DNA of 41,674 nucleotides from Capnocytophaga catalasegens (GCF_026005215.1 NZ_BPMA01000005.1:1-41674), one strand, 5' to 3'; positions 25,054 through 34,319 are shown, counted from the stretch's first letter. The notes: generated by a model from the sequence alone, not told the origin. Numbers and translations: made by a program.

Positions 25054-25443
25054 ATGCAAGTATATCTAATCAGACAAAATTACAAGGAATTTCTGTATCT
25101 ATTGCAAGAAACAGAGGCGGATTATATTGATACATTGGACAAAGAAGGAAAAGAATTTAAAAAATGGAAAACACCCACTTGGAAAATATTTGAGAAAGGC
25201 AAGAAAAAACTAAAACTAAGAAAAGATTTTAACACAACTTGCTGGTTTTCTAGTATTTTAATTATGGAAAAATCTTTGGCAGAGAAATATTTTCCAAACG
25301 AATTTTGTAATACAACTCCTATTTTTCCAAAAGAGCTAAATTCCATTGTTCCTGCAAAAAAAGGAATATTATTTAGAGATTGGAACAACCTTTTTGATAT
25401 TTATAATGGAAAACCTCCAATAATGAATGGAAATAAATTATGA
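25054..25443 (+). CDS. Hypothetical soluble protein, 129 aa
   Basis: A 129-residue protein beginning MQVYLIRQNYKEFLYLLQET, with no signal or membrane segment. It is rich in aromatic residues and Lys. A truncated paralog of its N-terminus lies at 23135-23278. Its end overlaps the next start by four bases (ATGA), so translation is coupled. No family recognised; immunity-like or regulatory roles are speculative. Confidence 0.6.
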   Translation: MQVYLIRQNYKEFLYLLQETEADYIDTLDKEGKEFKKWKTPTWKIFEKGKKKLKLRKDFNTTCWFSSILIMEKSLAEKYFPNEFCNTTPIFPKELNSIVPAKKGILFRDWNNLFDIYNGKPPIMNGNKL

Positions 25444-25850
25444 CACACCTTTTTATCAAACATTTTGGGAAAATAAATGCTTGTATTTATTTGATTTTGA
25501 GCATTTTTATACAGCATTTAGCTTGGAAAATAAGCATATTCAGCTATTCTACAACATTACTGATTTATAGTCTTGTTATGAGTGTCGTTCTTTTTGTGTT
25601 GATGTATCGCAAAAAATGTATTTATTTATGTAAAATATTATTTTTGAGTATTTTATGGAGTTTTCACTTTGGAATTTTTACCACATTTGAAAAATCTATC
25701 CGACAAGATTTTGAAAATGAAAATATTTCAATGATGGAAATGAAAGCCTCCCTTTCTTTGGGAAGTTTAATACTTACATTTGCTCTTTTTATCGCTTTTT
25801 TGGTAATGGGAAGTATTTTTGACAATTTAGCAAAGAAAAATAAAACATAA
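25440..25850 (+). CDS. Membrane protein with about four helices, unknown function
   Basis: 136 residues with hydrophobic segments at about 10-28, 35-52, 61-77 and 105-127. The loop FTTFEKSIRQDFENENISMM is charged. Start overlaps the preceding stop (ATGA), indicating translational coupling. The protein is similar in size and topology to the membrane protein at 22705, and both follow or precede a gene of the LIxQN...LLQET type, hinting at duplicated two-gene units. Confidence 0.6.
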   Translation: MTHLFIKHFGKINACIYLILSIFIQHLAWKISIFSYSTTLLIYSLVMSVVLFVLMYRKKCIYLCKILFLSILWSFHFGIFTTFEKSIRQDFENENISMMEMKASLSLGSLILTFALFIAFLVMGSIFDNLAKKNKT

Positions 25851-25883
25851 GAATTTTGTAAATCTCAATAAATTATACCACAA

Positions 25884-26465
25884 ATGAAAAAAAATAATAA
25901 TCCATCACAACTACCGACTCGCTGTCCTTGGTGCGAAAAGGACGATTTATACCGCTCTTACCACGATAACGAATGGGGAAAACCCGTTTATGATGATGCT
26001 ACGCTGTTTGAGTTTCTCGTGTTGGAGAGTTTTCAGGCGGGGCTGAGTTGGCACACCATTTTGAAGAAAAGGGAAAATTTCCGCAAGGCTTTCGACAGTT
26101 TTGATTACCAAAAAATCGCCCAATATTCCGACGAAAAAGTCGCCGAACTGATGCAAAATGACGGAATTATCCGTAATCGGCTCAAAATTTTGGCTACCAT
26201 CAATAACGCCCAACGATTTATGGAGGTGCAACAGCAATTTGGGTCGTTTTCCAAATATATTTGGGACTTTGTAGACGGCAAACCCATTGTCAATCGCCCC
26301 AAAACCCTCCAAGATATTCCCGCTACCACCGAACTTTCCGACAAAATTGCCAAAGATTTAAAGAAAAAAGGCTTCAAATTCCTCGGTTCTACCGTCGTTT
26401 ACGCCCATCTTCAAGCTACCGGAATGATAAACGACCATTTGGAAGACTGTGACTTTAGGGAATAA
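25884..26465 (+). CDS. tag: DNA-3-methyladenine glycosylase I
   Basis: Tag removes 3-methyladenine from alkylated DNA. The zinc ligands Cys14 (RCPWC), His27, His185 and Cys189 (HLEDC), and the catalytic Glu48 (LVLESFQAGLSW) fall exactly ten residues after their known E. coli positions. NDGIIRNRLKILATINNAQR is the DNA-binding helix-hairpin region. At 193 residues it is complete. A single DNA-repair gene in the third accessory block; 34 bp after the membrane-protein gene. Confidence 0.96.
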   Translation: MKKNNNPSQLPTRCPWCEKDDLYRSYHDNEWGKPVYDDATLFEFLVLESFQAGLSWHTILKKRENFRKAFDSFDYQKIAQYSDEKVAELMQNDGIIRNRLKILATINNAQRFMEVQQQFGSFSKYIWDFVDGKPIVNRPKTLQDIPATTELSDKIAKDLKKKGFKFLGSTVVYAHLQATGMINDHLEDCDFRE

Positions 26466-26522
26466 AGCCAAAATGTTACCCATCATAGAGATGCAACACA
26501 AGTAGAAACGCAATACCATAAT

Positions 26523-26550
26523 GTAGAGACGCAATGCATTGCGTCTCTAC
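26523..26550. repeat. Perfect 28-nt palindrome, GTAGAGACGCAATG family
   Basis: GTAGAGACGCAATG followed by its exact complement CATTGCGTCTCTAC. Two degenerate half copies precede it (TAGAGATGCAACA at 26487 and GTAGAAACGCAATA at 26502). A longer, broken relative is at 27708-27753. The ends GTAG/CTAC recur in other palindromes of the window with different cores. Confidence 0.85.
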
Positions 26551-26597
26551 CATAACACAAAAACAATCCAAAATAGCACAAAAAGAACATAAATAAA

Positions 26598-26617
26598 GGG
26601 GCAAATCATTATTTGCC
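26598..26617. repeat. Palindrome of the GGGCAAAT/ATTTGCC family
   Basis: GGCAAAT (26600-26606), CATT, ATTTGCC (26611-26617): a 7-bp stem with a 4-nt loop. The same stem with loop CATA is at 27680-27697; a degenerate copy is at 36503-36524. Confidence 0.75.
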
Positions 26618-26656
26618 TAAAATCTTTTCTATTTTTAAACCATTCAAGGCGATAAA

Positions 26657-26688
26657 TTGCAAAAAAAGCAAATAATTACATAGTTTTG
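26657..26688 (+). promoter_or_regulatory. Promoter for the 262-aa protein gene
   Basis: TTG (26657-26659), a 21-bp spacer and TAGTTTTG (26681-26688) match the Bacteroidota promoter. The element also shows that an in-frame TTG at 26686 cannot be the start codon of the following gene. Confidence 0.65.
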
Positions 26689-26718
26689 TCCAATCACAAG
26701 AACAAAAATCATAAAAAA

Positions 26719-27507
26719 ATGAAGATAAAAACGCGTCCCAATCCGCCTTTGTTTCCAGAGATGAGCCACGAGATGAAAAAACTAGTGGAAGAAGCCTACC
26801 AATGGTTTATTCGTCCGTTAGGAAGCCATCTTACAGATGTTTGTACAGATTGTTGTGTAAGCAAACAAGACGAAACATTGCTTATCAAAACACCTGTGCA
26901 AGAACTTTCGGAAGATCTGATTTACCAATATTTAGATGCGGCTTATACCGATTGTCGTAGCAACGAAATCGCTCATTTTTTGCCCCGAATTTTAGAACTT
27001 TTGGCATCGCACAAACACATTCGACATTCTACCGAAATCACTTTGGATAAATGTCATTTCGAAGCTCCCTATTGGAAGCCGCAACAATTGGATTTTATAC
27101 ACCGATATTCAGCTCAGTACCTTACAGATTTGCTTAAAACTCCGCCAAAACAAACCCATTTGCCCAGTGCGACAGAAGTTATTGTAATGTTTTCATTATC
27201 AGGGATTGATGTGACACATCTTTTTTCTGTTTGGGAAGAAATGGCGACAAAATATCCCACTGCGGTAGCTCATTTTGCACAAATGATGCGTTATGAGGTA
27301 GATGATTATAGCACTTTTAACAATGTTTTTTGCGATAATCCTAAGTTTTATCAGCAAATAAATGATTGGTTGAATAGTTCGCAAACCGCAGCAATCTTTT
27401 TACCAGCCATTGAGCATTATTACTTTGAAAATGAAGATTTAAGCGAAGAGGAAAGTCGGCATTTTTCGTGTTTACATTCCCATTTGTCTAAAAAAGTGGG
27501 TAAATGA
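26719..27507 (+). CDS. Hypothetical soluble protein, 262 aa
   Basis: Begins MKIKTRPNPPLFPEMSHEMK. The protein is helical and rich in His, Tyr and Cys; CTDCCVS near residue 50 holds three Cys that might bind a metal, with His-rich segments later (SHKHIRHSTEITLDKCHF). No family recognised. I use the ATG at 26719, because the upstream TTG at 26686 lies within the promoter -7 element. It stands alone, with repeats on both sides. Confidence 0.65.
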   Translation: MKIKTRPNPPLFPEMSHEMKKLVEEAYQWFIRPLGSHLTDVCTDCCVSKQDETLLIKTPVQELSEDLIYQYLDAAYTDCRSNEIAHFLPRILELLASHKHIRHSTEITLDKCHFEAPYWKPQQLDFIHRYSAQYLTDLLKTPPKQTHLPSATEVIVMFSLSGIDVTHLFSVWEEMATKYPTAVAHFAQMMRYEVDDYSTFNNVFCDNPKFYQQINDWLNSSQTAAIFLPAIEHYYFENEDLSEEESRHFSCLHSHLSKKVGK

Positions 27508-27579
27508 TTTCAAAAATGAAGTAATATTTCCGTAGAGAAACAATTTTTTATATCTTTACAATTCCTCACAAGGGAAAAA

Positions 27580-27663
27580 TAACGCACTGCAACGCAAAAC
27601 TAACGTACCGCAATACAAAACTAATGTTCAAAAATACAAAACTAACGTACTGCAACGCAAGAA
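27580..27663. repeat. Four-unit 21-bp tandem array
   Basis: Units start at 27580, 27601, 27622 and 27643, each 21 bp, of the type TAACGYACYGCAAYRCAAAAC. The third unit is diverged in the middle. In one frame the array reads as heptads N-V/A-x-Q-x-K-T, but no start codon or ORF accompanies it. It lies between the 262-aa gene and the palindrome pair at 27676/27708. Confidence 0.8.
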
Positions 27664-27675
27664 TGATTCAAAATG

Positions 27676-27697
27676 GTAGGGCAAATCATAATTTGCC
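27676..27697. repeat. Palindrome GGCAAAT/ATTTGCC, second copy
   Basis: GGCAAAT (27680-27686), loop CATA, ATTTGCC (27691-27697), preceded by GTAG. Same stem as 26600-26617. Confidence 0.75.
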
Positions 27698-27707
27698 AAA
27701 AACAATC

Positions 27708-27753
27708 GTAGAGACACAAAACATCATATATACGCTATGCATTGCGCCTCTAC
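27708..27753. repeat. Degenerate GTAGAGAC ... CTCTAC palindrome
   Basis: GTAGAGACACAAAA at the left end and ATGCATTGCGCCTCTAC at the right, with about 15 bp of unrelated sequence between. It is a degraded or expanded copy of the element at 26523-26550. Confidence 0.6.
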
Positions 27754-27793
27754 TGCCACATAAAAACAATATAAAATAAAAGCAATACATCCT

Positions 27794-28918
27794 ATGAAAA
27801 ACAACGAAAATCATATTTTTTCTAAAAAAGAAGCCATTATAGAACACATTTATACTGATTGGAAAGAAATTTCTGAAGAAAATAGGTGTTTTTCGGAGGA
27901 AAATATTCAGAAATGTAGCCAAGATTTGGATAATTTTATCCGAAAAATGCAAAAATACCAACAAAATAACGCTCCACAGTCCGATTATGCTGAGGCGATT
28001 TACGAAATTTGTAAAAATCTGGCTACTTTCAGCCAAGAAGATGAAGAACCTGAGCATCTACACGGATTTTTATACGATATTTATACGGAAGAATTGAGTG
28101 ATTTTATTCGCGAGACGGCCTTTGAACACGGTTTTGAACTTCCTGATGCTGAAATTATAGCGACCAATGTGTTTTCGCTTCGTCATTCGTCTGAATTCAG
28201 GTATGAATACTTTTCTGTTTACATCGGAGAGGACGACCAAAACGGAATTTCGCTACTATACGACAGCGACCGCCATCGTTTTGAATATAATGAGAATCCG
28301 TATGGCGATGCTTATTCGTTGCCGATTTATAATTTCCGTAGGGGAGAAGCCGTTCATTTTGAGGTGCTTTGGCAGGGGCGTTACCGAAACATTAAGCTCG
28401 TTGCTCAGCATCCACAAGACGGCGTATGGCTAAAAATGTTGGCTTATTTACATCAAAATAGCGTTTTTCCGACCTTTCCTGACAAAGCTCCAGCCGATTT
28501 TTGCGATATTGAATTGGAAACCAAGCGAGGAAAGATAGCTACTTTGCGTATTATCAACAAAGATGACAAGGGATATATTATTCCAGAGTTTCAAAAAGGA
28601 GCAGGAATAGAGATTTTGACTTATGAAATCAATGAAAAAGGCGAATTACAGAGCGAATATTTAGTAAATCGACCCAAAGCGGTAGATAAAAAGCTGTTTT
28701 TATTTGGCGAAGAGCCGTATGGCGTGTGTTTTGAGGTGGTTTTGATAGCCTTTAAAGATGATTTTATAGAAGTTACAATCAAAAATAAGCCTTATCAATG
28801 CGATGCAGATGATAATCCGCAGATCGCCAATGCCCATCAGCAGACTTTTGCCCATCAACTGAAAACTTTTCCTTTTATGAAAGATTTTCTAAAAGAAATT
28901 ATAAATTTGAACATGTAA
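27794..28918 (+). CDS. Hypothetical soluble protein, 374 aa
   Basis: An acidic two-part protein. Residues 1-130 are helical and rich in Glu and Asn; residues 140-370 look like beta-rich domains (FRYEYFSVYIGEDDQNGISL, YDSDRHRFEYNENPYGDAYS, KKLFLFGEEPYGVCFEVVLI). No signal peptide, membrane segment or known motif. Family not recognised. No promoter of the standard form was found in the 286-bp gap upstream, which instead carries repeats. It is followed by a 21-bp periodic stretch leading to murD. Confidence 0.65.
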   Translation: MKNNENHIFSKKEAIIEHIYTDWKEISEENRCFSEENIQKCSQDLDNFIRKMQKYQQNNAPQSDYAEAIYEICKNLATFSQEDEEPEHLHGFLYDIYTEELSDFIRETAFEHGFELPDAEIIATNVFSLRHSSEFRYEYFSVYIGEDDQNGISLLYDSDRHRFEYNENPYGDAYSLPIYNFRRGEAVHFEVLWQGRYRNIKLVAQHPQDGVWLKMLAYLHQNSVFPTFPDKAPADFCDIELETKRGKIATLRIINKDDKGYIIPEFQKGAGIEILTYEINEKGELQSEYLVNRPKAVDKKLFLFGEEPYGVCFEVVLIAFKDDFIEVTIKNKPYQCDADDNPQIANAHQQTFAHQLKTFPFMKDFLKEIINLNM

Positions 28919-28946
28919 AATATTTTATAAAAAATGAAATAAACTA

Positions 28947-29160
28947 TTTTAAATAAAAAATTAAGTATCAATAATATAAAAATCAGTTTTAAAGATATGA
29001 AATTCGATTTTAATGATGTGAAAAATGATTTTAAAGACATAAAATGAATAATAAATGAAGTGAAATTTCGATTTAAAGATATGAAATAGCATTTTAAGTA
29101 AGTGTAATTTGATTTTAATTGACTGAAATAAAGTTTTGATATTATAAAATAAAATTTTTA
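28947..29160. repeat. 21-bp periodic array upstream of murD
   Basis: TTTTAA (or a variant) recurs at 28947, 28987, 29008, 29029, about 29071, 29092, 29113, 29134 and 29155, i.e. in steps of 21 bp (28987 being two steps from 28947). The best units read GATTTTAAAGATATGAAATT and GATTTTAATGATGTGAAAAA. The whole 389-bp gap from 28919 to 29307 has no gene that I can support; after 29160 it is AT-rich without clear structure. No standard promoter for murD was found here. Confidence 0.75.
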
Positions 29161-29307
29161 AATATCAAAATTGAAATAAAATCTTTTGTGATATATAAAA
29201 TAACAATAAAAATTGATATAAATTGAATCTAAAAATAATCAAAAATTATCATAATAGATATTGAAAAGGATTAAAAAAGTATTAGGTGATAAAAAATATA
29301 GCCAAAA

Positions 29308-30642
29308 ATGAAGAAATTAGTAATCTTAGGAGGAGGAGAAAGTGGTGTAGGAGCAGCAATTCTCGGTCAAAAGAAGGGTTGGGAAGTTTTTCTTTCAGAT
29401 AAGGGAAAAGTAGCTGAAAAATACGCCGAAATTCTCAATAAATATCACATCGATTGGGAAGATAATACACACACGGAAGAGAAAATTCTCATCGCAGATT
29501 GTATCATCAAAAGCCCAGGTATTCCAGAGAGCGTCCCAATTGTGAAAAAGGCAAAAGAAAAAGGAATAGAGATAATATCAGAGATAGAATTCGCTTTCCG
29601 ATATACGAAAGGGAAAATAATTGCAATAACAGGGAGCAACGGAAAGACGACAACCACCAGCCTAACGTATTATATCTTAAAAAATGTAGGATTAAACGTT
29701 GGCGTAGCAGGAAACATTGGGAAAAGTTTTGCGCAAATGGTTGCCGAAGATGATAAAGAGTACTACGTATTAGAGATAAGTAGCTTCCAACTTGATGGAA
29801 TTACAAGTTTTAGACCACATATTGCTATATTATTGAATATAACGCCTGATCATTTGGATAGATATGAGTATAAATTTGAAAAATATATCGAATCAAAGTT
29901 CAGAATAACAGAAAATCAATCTGAAAATGATTATTTTATATATGATATAGACGATCCAGTAATAAAAGAATGGATAAAAAACAATAAAATTAAGGCACAA
30001 CAGTTGCCATTTTCAATAGAAAAAGAAGTAAAACAAGGAGCTTTTTGTTCTAAAAATGAAATCATATTAACAATAAATACAAACATACTAACAATGAAAA
30101 CAGAAGAAATTGCAATCAAAGGAAAACACAATGTAAAAAATTCAATGGCAGGAGCTGCTGCTGCACTATTACTAAACACTCGTAAAGAATCTGTTCGTAA
30201 AAGTTTGACAACTTTCAAAGGAGAACCTCATCGGTTAGAGTTTGTCCGCGAAGTAGAAGGTGTACGCTACATCAACGATTCTAAAGCGACTAATGTTAAT
30301 TCTGTTTATTATGCATTAGACACCCTAGTAGCTCCTATTATTTGGATTGTGGGTGGACAAGACAAAGGCAATGATTATGGTTCTCTTATTCCTTTTGTTC
30401 GTAACAAAGTAAAAGCTATTATTTGTTTAGGTATTGATAATCAAAAAATTATAAATACATTCAAAGGCATAAAAGAAATTATTGCTGAGACTCATTCCAT
30501 GGAAGATGCAGTAACTATGGCAAAAAAATTGGCAAATGAAGGGGATACAGTATTGCTTTCGCCTGCTTGTGCAAGTTTTGACCTTTTCAAAAATTATGAA
30601 GAGCGTGGTAATTTATTCAAACAAAATGTAAAAGAATTGTAA
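29308..30642 (+). CDS. murD: UDP-MurNAc-L-alanine:D-glutamate ligase
   Basis: MurD adds D-glutamate to the peptidoglycan precursor in the cytoplasm. The N-terminal Rossmann motif LVILGGGESGVGAA and the P-loop ITGSNGKTTTT (residues 107-117) are clear, as are LNITPDHLDRY and NDSKATN (a MurD hallmark) near residue 330, and LSPACASFDLFKNYEERG at the C-terminus. Length 444 is normal. The middle part (about codons 190-290) uses more A-ending codons than the ends, but this is only an impression. It is the last dcw gene in the window; ftsW does not follow. Confidence 0.95.
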   Translation: MKKLVILGGGESGVGAAILGQKKGWEVFLSDKGKVAEKYAEILNKYHIDWEDNTHTEEKILIADCIIKSPGIPESVPIVKKAKEKGIEIISEIEFAFRYTKGKIIAITGSNGKTTTTSLTYYILKNVGLNVGVAGNIGKSFAQMVAEDDKEYYVLEISSFQLDGITSFRPHIAILLNITPDHLDRYEYKFEKYIESKFRITENQSENDYFIYDIDDPVIKEWIKNNKIKAQQLPFSIEKEVKQGAFCSKNEIILTINTNILTMKTEEIAIKGKHNVKNSMAGAAAALLLNTRKESVRKSLTTFKGEPHRLEFVREVEGVRYINDSKATNVNSVYYALDTLVAPIIWIVGGQDKGNDYGSLIPFVRNKVKAIICLGIDNQKIINTFKGIKEIIAETHSMEDAVTMAKKLANEGDTVLLSPACASFDLFKNYEERGNLFKQNVKEL

Positions 30643-30698
30643 AATATATTTCCTTTCTGGCAAATTTTATCAGACAGCTATAACTTCAAAAAAAATTG

Positions 30699-30706
30699 TA
30701 TCTTTG
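30699..30706 (+). promoter_or_regulatory. -7 element for miaB
   Basis: TATCTTTG matches TAnnTTTG and is 21 bp before the miaB ATG. No -33 TTG seen. This separates miaB from the murD transcript. Confidence 0.55.
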
Positions 30707-30727
30707 TCCCTTATCAATAAGATATAA

Positions 30728-32173
30728 ATGGAAAAAATAATTGACGAAAGCAAACAAGGAACAAGCCTTGTAATAGAGGCAAACGAAAAGAATGCTCGAA
30801 AATTATATATTGAAAGTTATGGCTGTCAGATGAACTTTTCGGATAGTGAAATCGTAGCATCTATTTTGGCAAAAGAAGGATTTAATACAACGCAAATCTT
30901 GGAAGAAGCTGATTTGGTGTTGGTTAACACATGCTCTATTCGCGAGAAAGCTGAACAAACCATTCGCAAACGATTGGAGCAATTCAATGCCGTAAAAAGA
31001 CATCGTCCTGCAATGAAAGTAGGTGTTTTGGGATGTATGGCTGAGCGATTAAAACATAAATTTTTGGAAGAAGAACATATCGTTGATTTGGTCGTTGGAC
31101 CAGATGCCTATAAAGATTTGCCTAATTTGTTGGAAGAGATTGATAATGGACGTGAAGCTATCAATGTTATTCTTTCCAAAGAAGAAACATACGCTGACAT
31201 CTCCCCTATTCGACTGAATTCCAATGGAATAACAGCTTTTGTATCTATCACTCGAGGGTGTGATAATATGTGTACTTTTTGTGTAGTTCCTTTCACACGT
31301 GGAAGGGAAAGAAGTCGTGACCCTCAGTCTATTATCAACGAAATCAATGATTTATACGAAAGAGGATTTAAAGAAATCACACTTTTGGGACAAAATGTAG
31401 ATAGTTATCTTTGGTATGGAGGCGGACTGAAAAAAGATTTTGATAAAGCCTCTGATATTCAGAAAGCAACTTCGGTTAATTTCGCTCAATTATTAGATCT
31501 TGTTGCCAGCCGATTTCCTAAAATGCGTATTCGATTTTCTACTTCCAATCCGCAAGATATGACTCTTGATGTTATTCACACAATGGCACAATATCATAAT
31601 ATTTGTAAATCAATTCACCTACCTGTACAGAGTGGAAGTAATCGTATCTTACAGGCAATGAATCGATTACATACGCGTGAAGAATATTTTGAGTTGATTG
31701 ATAATATTCGTCGTATTATTCCCGAATGTGGTATTTCGCAAGATATGATAGCAGGATTTCCAACAGAAACCGAGCAAGACCATCAAGATACGCTTTCGCT
31801 GATGCAATACGTAAAATACGATTTTGGGTTTATGTTTGCTTATTCGGAACGACCAGGAACACTTGCAGCACGTAAAATAGAAGATGACATTCCTGAAGAA
31901 GTAAAAAAACGTCGATTAGCTGAAATCATTGACCTTCAACAACAACATAGTATGGAACGAACTCAGGCACAGATTGGGAAAATTGTTGAAGTTTTAGTCG
32001 AAGGAAATTCTAAAAAATCTGACCAACATTGGATGGGACGAAATACACAAAATACTGTGGTTGTTTTTCCAAAAGAAAATTATCGAAAAGGAGATTTTGT
32101 CAATGTGAAAATTACAAGTTGTACATCAACAACACTTATCGGTGAGGCTATCGGATATGGCCAAATGCAATAG
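30728..32173 (+). CDS. miaB: tRNA-2-methylthio-N6-dimethylallyladenosine synthase
   Basis: A radical SAM methylthiotransferase that modifies A37 in tRNAs. The N-terminal UPF0004 domain has the three cluster Cys (33, 69, 103), and the radical SAM cluster motif CDNMCTFC supplies Cys178, 182 and 185. [33 protein letters not shown] and the C-terminal TRAM domain (about residues 410-475) complete the family pattern. At 481 residues it is complete. Its position directly after murD with its own promoter shows the dcw order is broken here. Confidence 0.96.
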   Translation: MEKIIDESKQGTSLVIEANEKNARKLYIESYGCQMNFSDSEIVASILAKEGFNTTQILEEADLVLVNTCSIREKAEQTIRKRLEQFNAVKRHRPAMKVGVLGCMAERLKHKFLEEEHIVDLVVGPDAYKDLPNLLEEIDNGREAINVILSKEETYADISPIRLNSNGITAFVSITRGCDNMCTFCVVPFTRGRERSRDPQSIINEINDLYERGFKEITLLGQNVDSYLWYGGGLKKDFDKASDIQKATSVNFAQLLDLVASRFPKMRIRFSTSNPQDMTLDVIHTMAQYHNICKSIHLPVQSGSNRILQAMNRLHTREEYFELIDNIRRIIPECGISQDMIAGFPTETEQDHQDTLSLMQYVKYDFGFMFAYSERPGTLAARKIEDDIPEEVKKRRLAEIIDLQQQHSMERTQAQIGKIVEVLVEGNSKKSDQHWMGRNTQNTVVVFPKENYRKGDFVNVKITSCTSTTLIGEAIGYGQMQ

Positions 32174-32506
32174 AACTAAGCGAATTTATTATTTTTTACT
32201 ACAATGAAAATATTAGATGAATTCTTCATTTATCAGAAATACCAAGAATTCAGTAAAGATATGAATAAAAGTTTATTTTATTGTACAAAAAGAATAGATT
32301 AAAAAAACAATAGATATTTTCAACAAATAACTATTTTCATAAGTAATTTCAAAATAAAACAACCTTTTAAATAGAGATAAAACAACTCTTGATGATTTTA
32401 TAAAATTATCAGGTAGATTTTTCAAATTTACCTTAATATTTTCAAATAATAAGCTGATTTGCAAATAGTTAAAAATATTTCTATACTTTTTTCATTATTG
32501 AAAAAA
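32174..32506. other. Gene-free AT-rich gap after miaB
   Basis: 333 bp between the convergent miaB and the WG-like gene. A 32-codon frame at 32204-32302 (MKILDEFFIYQKYQEFSKDM...) has an ATG and a peptide-like composition, but is too short and unsupported to call a gene; it could be a remnant. I see no hairpin terminator or repeat. Confidence 0.4.
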
Positions 32507-33967
32507 TTAATCAAAATATTCTTTAAAAGTTTGAATATCAAGCCAACCCTTTTGTCCATTTTTACTTATTAAGTAAAAAGAATTTGTCTTTTTTTCAATG
32601 GAATCATACTCAGGTATTTTATGTTTAGGATAAATACCTATCTTATTTTCTTTATAAAAATAAATAAGACCATCTTCTTGCATTATAATTTCATCATAGA
32701 TAAATGGTAGCAATTGTTCTACTGAAATTGATTTATTTTCTGCTTGATAATCATAATGTATCAAACCATATTTTCCGTTTCTTTTTACTCTAAGTAGTGA
32801 CGGATTTAAATAAAATCCTTGAGAAATATAAGTATTTTCTGTCCATAGACATGTTTTTTCTTTATTTAAAAACGAAACTTCATCAGAAATCTTAAGTCCG
32901 TTCAAGAAAATAATTTTTGAAAATTCGGGTACAACATAACCTGTTTTTTTTATAATATAATGGCTTTTTCCTTTTTTTAGTTGATATGATTCTACATTAA
33001 CAGCACCACATAAAAATTTTTCTCTCCAACTAATTCTATCAATTTCTGGTGAAATAATGCTGTAATACTTAGCTTCTTTGCTGGTCATTACTTCAATTCC
33101 TTCTTGGTATAAATAGGCTTTTTTTAGGTTTTCTATAGGGAATTTTTCTAAAAAAATAGTGTATATATCTGTATTTTTTTCATTTTCCCCTATTATAAAG
33201 TAATTATTGAAATTTAAATTTTCATAAGAATTTTCAAGAATTTTATTATTAAAAGCATCTACAAGTTGATATTTATCACTGTTTTCTACCTTTTTCTTTT
33301 GTAAAGAACCTTTTACATCTTTATAGGAAAAATCCTCGTCATTTATAACATTAGTAATAGAAGTAGGTTTAATTTTACTAAATGTTAGTGGAGGAATATT
33401 TAGAAAATTTCCTTCATAGGTAGGGATTAGTTGCCAATTCTTTGCTATATAAATTTTTAAACTATCTCTAAGAAGTAATGTAACAGGATTTGAGAAATTA
33501 CTAATAACTCTATCAATAGTATCATTTACAATTTTATTATTTTCTGCATTATCAAGATATTTTTTATAATTATAAACCCTATGAAAACCTTCAATACACA
33601 GGTTTTTATTAAGAAATGAGCAGAAGTATTGATGTTCATTTTCCCAATCAGTAGTCCAAGTTTTACCGATAAAATCTTGAATAGTTGTTACTTTTATATC
33701 TTTTAAAAATAATATTTTTTTAGATTTTTGCTGAATTTCAGAAATAGTTTCTAATCTTCCATACTCTCTCACTGAAATACTTTTAAGGTTATTATCTTCG
33801 GAAATAACAACACGTATTTGTTGAAAGAGATTGCTCCCACATGATTTGTAGTAAAATACTCCATTATATTTACTAATTCTAATCAATTCAATTTGAGGAA
33901 TTTCTACGCTCTTTTGCCCCCAAGTACAGAAAGGAAATAACAGAATAAGTATAAAAAATCGTTTCAT
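32507..33967 (-). CDS. Secreted WG-repeat-like protein
   Basis: A 486-residue exported protein. The signal peptide MKRFFILILLFPFCTWG precedes QKS, a typical cleavage site of the phylum. The C-terminal third has WG/KWG-type repeat features (RKNGKYGLIHYDY, FIYDEIIMQEDGLIYFY, KENKIGIYPKHK, SKNGQKGWLDI) which in such proteins form a beta-structure of unknown role. The first half is not recognised. It is convergent with miaB and has no clear promoter in the 335-bp gap upstream. Confidence 0.7.
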   Translation of the reverse strand: MKRFFILILLFPFCTWGQKSVEIPQIELIRISKYNGVFYYKSCGSNLFQQIRVVISEDNNLKSISVREYGRLETISEIQQKSKKILFLKDIKVTTIQDFIGKTWTTDWENEHQYFCSFLNKNLCIEGFHRVYNYKKYLDNAENNKIVNDTIDRVISNFSNPVTLLLRDSLKIYIAKNWQLIPTYEGNFLNIPPLTFSKIKPTSITNVINDEDFSYKDVKGSLQKKKVENSDKYQLVDAFNNKILENSYENLNFNNYFIIGENEKNTDIYTIFLEKFPIENLKKAYLYQEGIEVMTSKEAKYYSIISPEIDRISWREKFLCGAVNVESYQLKKGKSHYIIKKTGYVVPEFSKIIFLNGLKISDEVSFLNKEKTCLWTENTYISQGFYLNPSLLRVKRNGKYGLIHYDYQAENKSISVEQLLPFIYDEIIMQEDGLIYFYKENKIGIYPKHKIPEYDSIEKKTNSFYLISKNGQKGWLDIQTFKEYFD

Positions 33968-34291
33968 ATAGAATGAGATTTTAGATAATTTATAGCTTTT
34001 AAAGTTTTTTCTATTGATTTTTTTGCTAAAAAAATTAATATTCTACTATAAAGTTTGTTGTAGATTTTCTTTAGAAAAAATCACATAAGTAATTAGCAAT
34101 ATTTGTGCCGAAATTTATCAGAATTAATTTTAAATAATAAAGAATAGTTCTTTTTATTAGGCAAATGATGGAAATCACAAAAAGATTTAGTAAGTTTTTT
34201 AACCTTTAAAATAATATTGAAAAGGATAAGAGTAAAGATAATGATAGTTTGTAAGATGAGGTACTTACTGAATTTTCTTTAATAAAAAAAG
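33968..34291. other. Gap between two minus-strand genes
   Basis: About 320 bp, very AT-rich. I see no gene, no CAAANNTA promoter element for the minus strand and no repeat. The terminator of the next gene starts at 34292. Confidence 0.4.
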
Positions 34292-34319
34292 AAAAAGCTA
34301 TCCTATCGGATAGCTTTTT
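34292..34319 (-). terminator. Bidirectional-type terminator overlapping the stop of the DUF4932-like gene
   Basis: AAAAAGCTATCC (34292-34303), loop TATC, GGATAGCTTTTT (34308-34319): a perfect 12-bp stem, T-rich on both strands. The minus-strand stop codon (TAG, 34303-34305) lies inside the stem and loop, so the hairpin encodes the last residues (KKAIR). Confidence 0.85.

Noticed and set aside
32204-32302. 32-codon ORF after miaB
   Set aside because: Starts with a reasonable ATG, but nothing beyond length and composition supports it; kept only as a note in the gap entry.
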